Assembly (NCBI GenBank): GCA_002352375.1
Contig: DEIH01000184.1
Location: forward strand, 9,009-17,162
Origin: Spirochaeta sp. UBA2779
GTDB lineage: Bacteria; Spirochaetota; Spirochaetia; DSM-2461
Direction: 5' to 3'
DNA: 8,154 nt
Position numbers and translations under genes: made by a program. This document shows positions 1 to 7,093 of the stretch, piece after piece (the first letter of the stretch is position 1; the number at the start of each line of letters is the position of its first letter). The notes beneath the pieces were generated by a model. The model saw nothing but the letters and a program-made list of their open reading frames with translations, was not told the origin of the DNA and ran no database searches.

Positions 1-501
1 GGAAATGATCAGGGTACAGCTGATGAGAAAGTTAAAGCTCTTTTGAGTGCCAACAATGATATAAAAGGTATTGTAGCCCTCTCTTCAAACACCGTTCCTG
101 CAGTTTCCTCTGCACGGGATCAGTTGGGCATAGAAGACGAAATCAAAATTGTTGGTATTAGTGTTCCTGAAAGCTCACGGGCCGATATGGAAGCCGGTAA
201 AATGTCTGGTGTTGTTCTCTGGCAGCCCTTCGATCTCGGCTACCTTACCATGTATCTGGCAGTTGATGTTCTGGAAGGAAATGCACCTACTGGATCTACT
301 TACAAGTCACCTCTGAGCGGCAAAAATATGACTACCAGCTTCGTAGATGGTTCTGTTGTGAACTATCCTTCTGCCGGTCATAAAATCCTGGCTGATAACG
401 AAGTTATTTTAGGGCCTCCGATCGTGTGGAATCTTTCCAATATTGATCGTTTCCGCGGCTATCCCACTGATGACCACGGAATGAAATACTTTCTAAAGTA
501 A
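1..501 (+). CDS. rhaS: Sugar ABC transporter substrate-binding protein, rhamnose type (3' part only)
   Basis: The frame is open from base 1, so the gene begins outside the window and only the C-terminal 166 residues are visible. The TTG at 43 is an internal leucine codon, not a start. The segment reads as the C-terminal part of a type 1 periplasmic binding protein: an alternating strand/helix pattern (GIVALSSNT, KIVGISVP), then a VLWQPFDLGYLTMYLAVDVL stretch typical of RhaS/LsrB-like sugar-binding proteins, and a terminal ILGPPIVW...NIDRF block that I associate with rhamnose-type members. The protein should be exported and deliver sugar to the permease pair encoded downstream. Position ahead of an ATPase and two permeases, plus RhaM nearby, favours L-rhamnose over autoinducer-2, which related LsrB proteins bind. 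The name rhaS follows the rhizobial transporter and is unrelated to the E. coli activator RhaS. The signal peptide is out of view. Confidence 0.8.
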   Translation, partial: GNDQGTADEKVKALLSANNDIKGIVALSSNTVPAVSSARDQLGIEDEIKIVGISVPESSRADMEAGKMSGVVLWQPFDLGYLTMYLAVDVLEGNAPTGSTYKSPLSGKNMTTSFVDGSVVNYPSAGHKILADNEVILGPPIVWNLSNIDRFRGYPTDDHGMKYFLK

Positions 502-519
502 TCATCCTTAGTTAGCTTT

Positions 520-552
520 CCGGCCGGGAGGAGACTTCCGGTCGGTTTCTTT
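520..552 (+). terminator. Intercistronic hairpin with T-rich tail (attenuator/partial terminator)
   Basis: Bases 520-530 pair with 535-545 over 11 bp without mismatch (two are G-T pairs), closing a GAGA tetraloop, and TTTCTTT follows at 546-552. It starts 18 bp after the stop of the binding-protein gene and lies 57 bp before the ATPase gene. A structure here in sugar ABC operons commonly stabilises the abundant binding-protein message and lets only part of transcription continue into the ATPase and permease genes. That role is inferred; the fold is seen directly. Confidence 0.7.
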
Positions 553-609
553 CCAATCTATAATCCTATTTGTACAGCGTAAATTACGCATTTTAAGTGA
601 GTTAATCCC

Positions 610-2118
610 ATGAATGAAAAACCTATTCTGGTGATCGACGGTATTGAGAAATCCTTTCCCGGTGTAAAAGCACTCATTGATGTGTCTTTGGACCTCCGTC
701 AGGGTGAAGTACATGCCGTTTGTGGTGAGAATGGTGCAGGAAAATCGACGTTGATGAAGATTATATGCGGCGTTTATCAGCCTGACGGCGGTAATATGAT
801 CCTGAATGGCGAGGATTACAGCATCCAGAATCCCAATGATGCATATGCCAGGGGGATCGCTATCATCTATCAGGAATCAAGCCTATTTCCTGAACTTACA
901 GTCCTGGAGAATATCTTCATGGGACACGAGATGCAGAAACCTATTACGCCTCTTTTGAAGATGATCAAGATTAATGATTATCCCTCCATGCGCCGCAGGG
1001 CTTCAGCTATCTTTGAGAGGCTGGGAATGGATATAGATTTGGATGCCATTGTTTCCAATCTGGGTGTGGCTACTAAACAGATGATTGAGATAGCCAAGGC
1101 TCTTACATTCGATTCACCCATACTCATTCTGGATGAGCCCACCGCCGCATTAACGAGTAAGGAGGTTGATACTCTTTTCGGTACAATAAGAAAACTGAAA
1201 ACAGAAGGGCATTCGATGCTCTATATCAGCCATAGACTGGACGAGATTTTTGAAGTTTGTGATCGGGTGACAGTTCTTCGTGATGGTCAGTTTATCAAAA
1301 CTGAAGATGTCGCTAAAACGAACAGAGATAAGCTGGTAACCTGGATGGTGGGTAGAAATCTTGATACCCTTTATCCCAAAATAGAAGTCGATATCGGAGA
1401 TGTGATTTTCGAGGCAAGGGGTCTCAATCAGGAAGGAATCCTCAACAATATAGACTTCAATCTACGTAAGGGTGAGATTCTGGGTATCGCCGGACTGGCT
1501 GGTGCTGGTCGTACTGAGTTAGCTCTGGCAGTCTGTGGTCTTACAAAACTGGATAGCGGTGAACTCTACCTGAACAACACAAAGGTATCCTTTCCGAATT
1601 ATCGTTCAGCTCAGAAGCATGGTGTTGACTATATATCTGAAGATAGGAAAACGTTCGGTCTGGTTTTGGAAATGTCAGTAAAGGTGAACCTCACTCAGAA
1701 ACTCCAACCGAAGATTTCTAATATCTTCGGCATTATCCGCAGGAATGAAGAAGACTTATATACCGAAGACTCTATTAAGAAAATGGATATTAAGACCCCG
1801 GACAGTGATTTTATTGTTGAGAACCTCTCTGGTGGTAATCAGCAGAAAGTCTCGGTAGCTAAAGCTTTGGTGATTGACCCTCAGATCCTGATTCTGGATG
1901 AACCAACCCGTGGAGTTGATGTGGGTGCTAAAAGTGAGCTGCACCGTATTATCAGCACTCTTGCTTCCGAAGGTCGTTCTATTATCCTGATTTCCAGCGA
2001 TCTTCCGGAAATCCTGGGAATGTGCGACAGAGTCTTTGTCATGAAAGAAGGCCGGATGGCCGGCGAAGTGATGCGCGGCGAGATGTCTCAGGAGAAAATC
2101 CTGGGTATGGCACTCTAA
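610..2118 (+). CDS. rhaT: Sugar ABC transporter ATP-binding protein, two fused ATPase domains (CUT2 class)
   Basis: This 502-residue protein has two ABC ATPase domains in tandem, the usual size and layout of RbsA/RhaT-type CUT2 ATPases, and powers sugar import at the cytoplasmic face. Domain 1 has an intact Walker A (GENGAGKST, 39-47), Q-loop Q88, Walker B ILILDEP (171-177) and the switch histidine H208, but its signature is degenerate (LGVATKQ, 151-157). Domain 2 has a degenerate Walker A (GLAGAGRTE, 295-303, with R301 where lysine is expected), an intact LSGGNQQK signature (406-413) and Walker B ILILDEPTRGVDVG (426-439). This asymmetry is normal for the family and leaves one competent composite site. 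The ATG at 610 is preceded by a weak AAGTGAG Shine-Dalgarno near 595-601. It lies downstream of the hairpin and 12 bp ahead of the first permease. The name follows rhizobial rhaT, not the E. coli RhaT symporter. The substrate is inferred from context. Confidence 0.9.
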   Translation: MNEKPILVIDGIEKSFPGVKALIDVSLDLRQGEVHAVCGENGAGKSTLMKIICGVYQPDGGNMILNGEDYSIQNPNDAYARGIAIIYQESSLFPELTVLENIFMGHEMQKPITPLLKMIKINDYPSMRRRASAIFERLGMDIDLDAIVSNLGVATKQMIEIAKALTFDSPILILDEPTAALTSKEVDTLFGTIRKLKTEGHSMLYISHRLDEIFEVCDRVTVLRDGQFIKTEDVAKTNRDKLVTWMVGRNLDTLYPKIEVDIGDVIFEARGLNQEGILNNIDFNLRKGEILGIAGLAGAGRTELALAVCGLTKLDSGELYLNNTKVSFPNYRSAQKHGVDYISEDRKTFGLVLEMSVKVNLTQKLQPKISNIFGIIRRNEEDLYTEDSIKKMDIKTPDSDFIVENLSGGNQQKVSVAKALVIDPQILILDEPTRGVDVGAKSELHRIISTLASEGRSIILISSDLPEILGMCDRVFVMKEGRMAGEVMRGEMSQEKILGMAL

Positions 2119-2130
2119 AAAGGTGATGCA

Positions 2131-3111
2131 ATGAGTCTAATCAAGAAACCGAAACTGACCCGGGAGGGATTGCTTGCCATTATTGTGGCAGCCTTTATTC
2201 TCTTCCTGTCATTGACAACTAATTTTTCCAGTAAATCCGGAATATACAGCTTTATGCTGGATGTAAGTCCAACTATGGTTGCGGCAATCGGGCTGTCAAT
2301 GATTATTTTTACGGGTAATATCGACATCTCAGCCGGAACCATCAGCGGATTTGTCGCTTATACTGCAGGAGCTCTGGTTAAAGCTGGTGCACCGATGATT
2401 ATCTTTGTGCCTGCTGCCATCCTTGTTGGTACTTTGCTGGCAGGCCTGAACGGTTATCTTACGGTAAAGTTCAAGGTTCCCTCAATTGTTGTTACCTTGG
2501 CGATGAACATGGTTCATGTTGGCTTTTATGCAACTTTCCTGCCTCAATCAGGATGGATCGAGAATCTGGGACCAAGATTCACTTGGTTCGGCCGGGCCCG
2601 TTTGTTTGGTATCATCCCGTATACCTTCCTGGTGGCTGTAGTAGTAGCTGCTATTTTTATCTTTATCATGGCTTATTCGAAATTCGGTAAAAAGTTGTAT
2701 GCTGTAGGTGGTAATGTTCAATCGGCGGTTTACAGCGGTATCAATCCGGATCGTATCGTTATCAAGGTATTCTTCATTGAAGGATTTCTTATCGGTATCT
2801 CTGCACTTCTAAGAGCTTTAACCCGAAATGAAGTAATGCCCTCGATGTTTATCGGACGTGAATTGTTCTTTATTTCTGCTGCACTGGTAGGAGGTGTGAG
2901 CATTTTTGGCGGTTCAGGTAAAATTACTGGTGCCGTTCTTGGAGCTATGTTTGTTTATCTCATTACCATTGCCATGATTTATCTTGGATTTCAGGATTAT
3001 TATCAATTCGCCCTCCAGGGTATAATTATTTTAATCGCCGTATTTATTACAGTAGCTGATTTTTCCAATTGGAAGAAGAAAAGACTGAAAGCCTCCGAAG
3101 GAGCCGTATGA
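2131..3111 (+). CDS. rhaP: Sugar ABC transporter permease, first of pair
   Basis: A 326-residue, strongly hydrophobic membrane protein of the BPD_transp_2 (RbsC-like) permease family, with about nine or ten predicted membrane segments (roughly 13-30, 45-62, 66-84, 88-108, 115-135, 162-182, 212-232, 245-262, 266-285 and 292-310). Family marks are the GNIDISAG motif (62-69) and the ISAALVGGVSIFGGSGKITG region (248-267), which corresponds to the cytoplasmic loop contacting the ATPase. The C-terminus is basic (NWKKKRLK). AAAGGTGA at 2119-2126 serves as ribosome binding site, so translation restarts right after the ATPase stop codon. It should form a heterodimeric channel with the next gene product. 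Assignment to rhaP rather than rhaQ rests on gene order in the rhizobial operon. Confidence 0.85.
   Translation: MSLIKKPKLTREGLLAIIVAAFILFLSLTTNFSSKSGIYSFMLDVSPTMVAAIGLSMIIFTGNIDISAGTISGFVAYTAGALVKAGAPMIIFVPAAILVGTLLAGLNGYLTVKFKVPSIVVTLAMNMVHVGFYATFLPQSGWIENLGPRFTWFGRARLFGIIPYTFLVAVVVAAIFIFIMAYSKFGKKLYAVGGNVQSAVYSGINPDRIVIKVFFIEGFLIGISALLRALTRNEVMPSMFIGRELFFISAALVGGVSIFGGSGKITGAVLGAMFVYLITIAMIYLGFQDYYQFALQGIIILIAVFITVADFSNWKKKRLKASEGAV
3097..3103 (+). promoter_or_regulatory. Ribosome binding site that sets the start of the second permease
   Basis: GAAGGAG lies inside the 3' end of the first permease gene. Two adjacent ATG codons follow at 3108 and 3111 (ATGATG). Spacing is 4 nt to the first and 7 nt to the second, so 3111 is preferred. 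Either start overlaps the upstream TGA (3109-3111), which implies translational coupling. A TTG at 3069 in the same frame would add a charged 14-residue extension and is not needed. Confidence 0.7.
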
Positions 3112-4088
3112 TGAGTACTTTTAAGAAGAAAAGTTTTACATCATATTTAAGCCATCAGACGATTCTCGTCATTGCCCTGTTTGTCGTAGTTATGATTTTC
3201 GGAATCATTGAACCGGTATTTTTTAAACCGCGAGTATTTTTTGACGTATTTGCCATTGTTGGAGAAATCGGACTGATGGCTTTGGGCTTGACTTTTGTAA
3301 TTACAACTGGAGGTATCGACCTCGGTGTTGGTTATAACCTGCAGATGAGCGGTATTGTCTTTGGATTAACTTGGGCGACTACTCAAAATCTGGCTTTAGC
3401 TATAGCTTTTACTCTGGTTACTGGAACTCTAGGCGGTTTTTTCAATGGTCTGATTATATCCCGAACCCGTATACCATCACTTGTTACTACATTAGCCACG
3501 ATGTATCTGTACAGGGGACTCTCCATGATAATTGCCGGATCCAATAACTATGCAGGTTTCCCCGATGTTTTGCAGAAGATATCAACAACCAGGCTTTTTG
3601 GATTCCTGCCTGTCCAATTTATTTACTTGTTGGTACTCTTCTTTATTCTCGATTTTATCTATGAGCGAGGGGTGCTTGGAAGAAATCTAAAAGGCATGGG
3701 ATTTAACGAGAATGCTGTTATCTATTCTGGTGTGAATACGAAAAAAATCCTTCTTGGCATATACACATTCCTGGGATTGCTCTGCGGAATGGCTGCCATT
3801 GTTTATCTGGGACGATTTTCTGCTGCTAAAACCAGTATGGGTGATAACATGAACTTTGAAGTGATTACCGCAGTACTTCTGGGTGGAACATCCACCATGG
3901 GAGGTATCGGAAGCATGAGAGGAACACTCATCGGGATTATTATTATCGGTGTTCTTAAGAAGGGTTTTTCACTGCTTAATTTTAGTGGGAATATCTATAA
4001 TTTCACTTTGGGATTAATTCTTATTCTATCACTACTTCTGTTCTCGGTAATGGAAGAGAAGAAAAAGGTTTCTTCCAGGAAGATTTAA
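3111..4088 (+). CDS. rhaQ: Sugar ABC transporter permease, second of pair
   Basis: From the ATG at 3111 this is a 325-residue polytopic membrane protein of the same BPD_transp_2 family as its neighbour. It begins with a short basic cytoplasmic tail (STFKKKSF) followed by a first membrane segment at about 17-33. Family marks are GGIDLGVG (67-74), the NGLIISRTRIPSLVTTLAT region (112-130) and the ATPase-contact region ITAVLLGGTSTMGGIGSMRG (252-271). The C-terminus is basic (EEKKKVSSRK). Start codon and upstream stop overlap, so synthesis of the two permeases is probably coupled, as expected for a 1:1 heterodimer. It is the last gene of the plus-strand unit and is followed by a strong terminator. 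Naming as rhaQ is by position, and the substrate is inferred from the locus. Confidence 0.85.
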   Translation: MSTFKKKSFTSYLSHQTILVIALFVVVMIFGIIEPVFFKPRVFFDVFAIVGEIGLMALGLTFVITTGGIDLGVGYNLQMSGIVFGLTWATTQNLALAIAFTLVTGTLGGFFNGLIISRTRIPSLVTTLATMYLYRGLSMIIAGSNNYAGFPDVLQKISTTRLFGFLPVQFIYLLVLFFILDFIYERGVLGRNLKGMGFNENAVIYSGVNTKKILLGIYTFLGLLCGMAAIVYLGRFSAAKTSMGDNMNFEVITAVLLGGTSTMGGIGSMRGTLIGIIIIGVLKKGFSLLNFSGNIYNFTLGLILILSLLLFSVMEEKKKVSSRKI

Positions 4089-4123
4089 TTCAGGAAGTAT
4101 TTCATACTAAAGACTCATTTGTA

Positions 4124-4155
4124 TTAAAGAAGCGCTTTTAAAAGTGCTTCTTTAA
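4124..4155. terminator. Bidirectional rho-independent terminator between convergent units
   Basis: Two 16-bp arms (4124-4139 and 4140-4155) form an inverted repeat with a single G-T position. The inner TTTTAAAA would open as the loop, leaving a stem around AAAGAAGCGC. Each arm begins or ends in an A-run/T-run, so transcripts from either direction end in a U-rich stem foot (TTCTTTAAT). It starts 36 bp after the permease stop and ends 34 bp before the stop codon of the convergent DeoR gene, so it can serve both. Confidence 0.85.
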
Positions 4156-4188
4156 TTATTTATAGAGAATAAATCGATTGAGGTAGTA

Positions 4189-4962
4189 TCAGATTTTGAT
4201 AATTTCAATTCCCTTGTCCGAAAGTCTGGCCGTCAATTCTGGGTCGGCTTCTTTTGTTGTGATAATCCGAGATGCCCTTTCAACAGAGCAGAGTGTCATG
4301 CTTCCTACATGGCCGAATTTTGAATCATCAGCAAGGATGATGAGTTCCTGGGAGTGTGAAATCATGGCTCTCTCGGACTGGATGATGAGGGGAGCAGAGT
4401 TAGTTAATGAGGTTTCAGTGATGCCCTGGATGCCCATAATGGCCTTGGATGCGGCATAATTCTGAAAGGGATCCGGGGCGAGGTTGCTCATAATGAGTTG
4501 AGATTCGGGATCAACAATACCCTCAGGTAGGATGATGGTGCAGTTTGAGTGGTTGAGGAGATGACTGGCCACGGCGAAAGAGTTTGTGACAACGGTGAGT
4601 GTAAATGATGATAGGAATTCAACCATCAGGAAAGTTGTGGTGCCGCCATCAATGAATATAGTTTCACCATCCTTGATGAAGCTTACCGCTTCCTTGGCGA
4701 TTCGGCGTTTCTTTTCCTGGTTGATGGTGGTTCGGAGGTCGAAAGAGGGAACGTTGGAGAATCCTTCTTCAGAACCGGCATCACTATGGCGTTGTACACC
4801 GCCACGAACACGCAACAGCTGTTTTTCATTCTCAAGATCGATGAAGTCACGTCTGATTGTTGACTCGGATGCTCCGGTAGCTTCTACAACCTCATGCACG
4901 CTGGTAAATCTATGAAGATCCACAAGCCTGAGTATAGTTTCTTTTCGCTGACGTTCGAGCAT
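4189..4962 (-). CDS. DeoR-family transcriptional regulator, probable repressor of the rhamnose genes
   Basis: A 257-residue protein with the typical DeoR layout. The N-terminus MLERQRKETILRLV leads into a winged helix-turn-helix whose recognition region is ASESTIRRDFIDLE (31-44) and whose wing ends in RVRGGV (51-56). The C-terminal DeoRC effector domain carries DGGTTT (105-110), the loop that binds a sugar phosphate in this family, and ADDSKFG (211-217). Length and motifs are complete. A DeoR-type regulator called RhaR controls rhamnose genes in rhizobia, so this is a plausible functional counterpart, with a phosphorylated intermediate such as rhamnulose-1-phosphate as possible inducer; both are inference. 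The start at 4962 gives the canonical family N-terminus, although no strong Shine-Dalgarno is visible. It lies 107 bp downstream of rhaM on the same strand and converges on the transporter operon. Confidence 0.88.
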   Translation of the reverse strand: MLERQRKETILRLVDLHRFTSVHEVVEATGASESTIRRDFIDLENEKQLLRVRGGVQRHSDAGSEEGFSNVPSFDLRTTINQEKKRRIAKEAVSFIKDGETIFIDGGTTTFLMVEFLSSFTLTVVTNSFAVASHLLNHSNCTIILPEGIVDPESQLIMSNLAPDPFQNYAASKAIMGIQGITETSLTNSAPLIIQSERAMISHSQELIILADDSKFGHVGSMTLCSVERASRIITTKEADPELTARLSDKGIEIIKI

Positions 4963-5007
4963 AGGTTAATCTACCATAACCTGTCATAGAACGCCATATA
5001 ATTATTG

Positions 5008-5024
5008 CAAAACACGTCAAAAAC
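5008..5024. promoter_or_regulatory. Candidate operator: tandem CAAAACA / CAAAAAC repeat upstream of the DeoR gene
   Basis: The 107-bp gap between rhaM and the regulator gene contains two near-identical heptamers, CAAAACA (5008-5014) and CAAAAAC (5018-5024), separated by CGT. Next to them is a short dyad GATA-AA-TATC (5025-5034). On the minus strand the same stretch includes TTGACG, a possible -35 element, but no convincing -10 at proper spacing. DeoR-family proteins often use direct-repeat half-sites, so autoregulation here is possible. I saw no clear second copy of the repeat in the window, which keeps confidence low. Confidence 0.2.
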
Positions 5025-5069
5025 GATAAATATCAATCAAGAGCTGTTGTATTCAGAGAAAATAGACCT

Positions 5070-5384
5070 CTATTTCATATAAAATACTTCTTCCAACGGT
5101 ACACTAACCGGTGAATCATCGGGATTTGTTTCCATGATATCTTTCATATATGTCCACCAGCGCTGTACCGCTGGATTCGTACCCAGATTCTGGGATCCGG
5201 CATCTCCATCCACTTTCTGAACAGCGAAGAGTGTATCGGTTTCTTCATCAAAGAAAATTGAGTAATCCTTCACACCGGCTTTTCGGAGCAGCTTCAGCAG
5301 CTCCGGCCATATCTCATCATGACGTTTTTTGTACTCGTCTTTCATTCCGGGTTTGAGTTTCATTTTGAAAGATACGCGATTCAT
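5070..5384 (-). CDS. rhaM: L-rhamnose mutarotase
   Basis: This 104-residue protein interconverts the alpha and beta anomers of L-rhamnose in the cytoplasm, supplying the anomer used by rhamnose isomerase. Length equals that of E. coli RhaM as I recall it, and alignment from memory is gap-free at the N-terminus: M8, P12, Y18, R21, H22 and the IWPEL block (25-29) coincide, with H22 and Y18 being active-site residues in the family. Further conserved parts are DYSIFFDE (40-47), QRWWTYMKDIM (74-84), NPDDSPVS (87-94) and the terminal LEEVFYMK. It is the strongest evidence that the locus handles L-rhamnose. It starts 21 bp after the hipA stop with its own good ribosome binding site, so it may be carried on a hipBA-rhaM transcript. 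Confidence 0.96.
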   Translation of the reverse strand: MNRVSFKMKLKPGMKDEYKKRHDEIWPELLKLLRKAGVKDYSIFFDEETDTLFAVQKVDGDAGSQNLGTNPAVQRWWTYMKDIMETNPDDSPVSVPLEEVFYMK

Positions 5385-5389
5385 GTTTT

Positions 5390-5396
5390 CTCCTTT
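5390..5396 (-). promoter_or_regulatory. Ribosome binding site of rhaM
   Basis: On the minus strand AAAGGAG lies 5 nt before the ATG of rhaM and fixes that start. It falls within the 21-bp gap after hipA. I see no terminator in that gap. Confidence 0.75.
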
Positions 5397-5405
5397 TGAA
5401 TTGTG

Positions 5406-6728
5406 TCAGGCAGTCAGGTACCGGTTTGCTTCGTTAAGTTTGTATGTGATAGTTTCGGCCAGTTCTTTTGGAACATCATACTCGGCTGACAGACCCCCCC
5501 ATTCTGCGAATGCTTCTTTGACAGTTCTGATAATCCGTAAGGCATCTCTGTTTGACACATCACAATGTGAGGCAAAGTTTTTCAAATCTTCAATAGAGTG
5601 AGATACAGTCTTGCCGCCGAGGGAGCTCTGATGTCCTTTTGTCCACTTACCTTTCGGATCCCAGGTATAAGTAAGATCGAAGGCCGGGGACAGGCGCCAT
5701 TCACCACTTCTGTTCATGAGGAATCCGGTATTTTTTGTATGATCGTCGTTATTCACGCCGACAATATTATACACGGCTCGACGGAATAATTCTTCCATGT
5801 CTGTATACGGCAGGGCGAGTTGATGAGCGGTAAGGGCCAACTGTTCATACCCATAGGCTCCCGGCCAATCCCTGTGAGCCTGGGCGATGCCGCACCAGGA
5901 AGCATAGTGGAGTTTCTCTGTCTTTGAATCATCCGTTATGCGATCGAAGCGTTCAATCATGAAATGTCGCTGTTCACCCTTTTTAAGAAGTCGACATTCG
6001 GGCATGCATATTCCACAGCGTTTAGCGATGATAGAGTAGATGTACTCTACAGTTGTCATCCCCGGGGGATCCGGGCTGTCACCGTCGGAGTTCTCTTCCA
6101 CCCCGTCAAATTTCAGCAGCCAGTAGCGGTGCGGATCGGGATAAATCATATGTCCCGGTTTGAACTTCCCAGATAAATCTTCGGCAACAAGGGCTTTGGC
6201 CCTGGCACCACCGGCACTGGTTCCCACGCGTATTAAGTCCAGGGCGGCTTGTCCTCTTCTACCGGTCAGATGCAGTTTTGTATCCCTTTTCAGTACCATA
6301 TTGGCCAGCTTCCCAAGATCATCCATATTTAATTCGTGTATGGGGCTTTCTTCTATAAAGCGGCGGGAAGGTTGATAGCTGAGGGCTCCCATTCCCCGAT
6401 CAGCTATGTATAGAAGCCGTTCAATAATATTGAGACTTTCCGGGTTTCTGCCGGTTTCAGCAAACCAGCGGTTGAGCAGACTGGTACCGAATTTGTCCGG
6501 AAGGCTGTCCACCAGCAAACCTGGAAGCCCATGAAAAGTTCGAAGGCTATCCTCCGGAAATGAAAACAACCCGGGACGCCGCTTCATTTTAAGGGGGGCA
6601 GGCTCGATATCCGTTGCTGCAGAGATAAAGTTTTCATCGTATTCGAAAACTACAACCGAATTTCCCTCCCGGGACAAACTTACCGCCCCGATCCGGGTGC
6701 CCCAGAGATGAACCTCAGCATGAATCAT
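5406..6728 (-). CDS. hipA: HipA-family serine/threonine kinase, type II toxin-like
   Basis: A complete HipA-family protein of 440 residues. The N-terminal subdomain shows the usual FHGLPGLLVDSLPDKFG block (65-81). The nucleotide-binding P-loop is VGTSAGGARAKALV (168-181), S171 or T170 being in the region that is autophosphorylated in E. coli HipA. The catalytic loop is NNDDHTKN (326-333), with D328/D329 and N333 as the expected catalytic and metal-binding residues, and AFDLTY (349-354) is the DFG-like metal motif. All key residues are present, so an active kinase is likely. E. coli HipA phosphorylates glutamyl-tRNA synthetase and causes dormancy; the target here is unknown. The ATG overlaps the hipB stop in an ATGA, and GGGGTGA (6735-6741) is its ribosome binding site. 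The setting between two rhamnose genes is unusual. A run of seven G lies in codons 410-412. Confidence 0.92.
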   Translation of the reverse strand: MIHAEVHLWGTRIGAVSLSREGNSVVVFEYDENFISAATDIEPAPLKMKRRPGLFSFPEDSLRTFHGLPGLLVDSLPDKFGTSLLNRWFAETGRNPESLNIIERLLYIADRGMGALSYQPSRRFIEESPIHELNMDDLGKLANMVLKRDTKLHLTGRRGQAALDLIRVGTSAGGARAKALVAEDLSGKFKPGHMIYPDPHRYWLLKFDGVEENSDGDSPDPPGMTTVEYIYSIIAKRCGICMPECRLLKKGEQRHFMIERFDRITDDSKTEKLHYASWCGIAQAHRDWPGAYGYEQLALTAHQLALPYTDMEELFRRAVYNIVGVNNDDHTKNTGFLMNRSGEWRLSPAFDLTYTWDPKGKWTKGHQSSLGGKTVSHSIEDLKNFASHCDVSNRDALRIIRTVKEAFAEWGGLSAEYDVPKELAETITYKLNEANRYLTA

Positions 6729-7084
6729 TCTTCATCACCCCACTTGAAGGGTCGATTGTTATTTACCGGCCTGCCGGGTGGACGTCTGATACGTTTAGGG
6801 AAACTTCTTGAGGATTCACGTACCTGATCCATAGGACTTGGTGTTCTATTATTGGAGCTGAGAGCATCCAGTAACGCCAGCTGATTCAGTCCTCTCAAAG
6901 CTTTGATAAGGTTAATAAGGGTAACATTCCTTCCTGCTTTCAGATTGTACCAGCTGTCCTTTTTAATGCCCCCGTTACGGATAACATCGGCATCAGGAAT
7001 TTGCGCCTCAACCCGAAGCCTTTCTAAATTTTTTCCGATATCCTTGAGTATCACATCGTTGGAACTGTATTCGATAGTCTTCAT
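6725..7084 (-). CDS. hipB: HipB-like XRE-family DNA-binding antitoxin
   Basis: A 119-residue protein with a helix-turn-helix of XRE/HipB type at about 13-68. The segment SWYNLKAGRNVTLINLIKAL (44-63) corresponds to the recognition and following helices. Such proteins bind and neutralise the HipA kinase and repress their own promoter. Identity as HipB rests on this domain plus its position directly upstream of hipA with a 4-bp ATGA overlap, the standard antitoxin-toxin arrangement. After residue 75 the sequence is low-complexity and basic, ending in FPKRIRRPPGRPVNNNRPFK, whose RPPGRP core resembles an AT-hook; this extends beyond the E. coli HipB length of 88. No strong Shine-Dalgarno precedes the ATG, and the candidate promoter sits so close that the message may be nearly leaderless. 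Confidence 0.8.
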   Translation of the reverse strand: MKTIEYSSNDVILKDIGKNLERLRVEAQIPDADVIRNGGIKKDSWYNLKAGRNVTLINLIKALRGLNQLALLDALSSNNRTPSPMDQVRESSRSFPKRIRRPPGRPVNNNRPFKWGDEE

Positions 7085-7093
7085 ATTACATCG

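Noticed and set aside
559..564. TATAAT as a -10 for a separate ATPase-gene promoter
   Set aside because: The sequence 17 bp upstream (TTCCGG, within the hairpin) is a poor -35, and the gene fits in the operon.
3069..3110. Upstream TTG start for the second permease
   Set aside because: It would add a charged extension overlapping the first permease by 43 bp, whereas ATG 3111 has GAAGGAG at 7 nt and gives a normal family N-terminus.
610..4088. Importer as an autoinducer-2 (Lsr) system
   Set aside because: The proteins are related to LsrACD/B, but there is no LsrF, LsrG, LsrK or LsrR here, the gene order differs, and RhaM plus a rhamnose-type aldolase point to L-rhamnose.
4196..4915. Plus-strand open frames opposite the DeoR gene
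   Set aside because: They mirror a clearly coding minus-strand gene and show no domain, so they are shadows.
5060..5075. AAATAGACCTCTATTT dyad as a terminator of rhaM
   Set aside because: The stem is only six or seven weak base pairs, overlaps the stop codon and lacks a following T-run.
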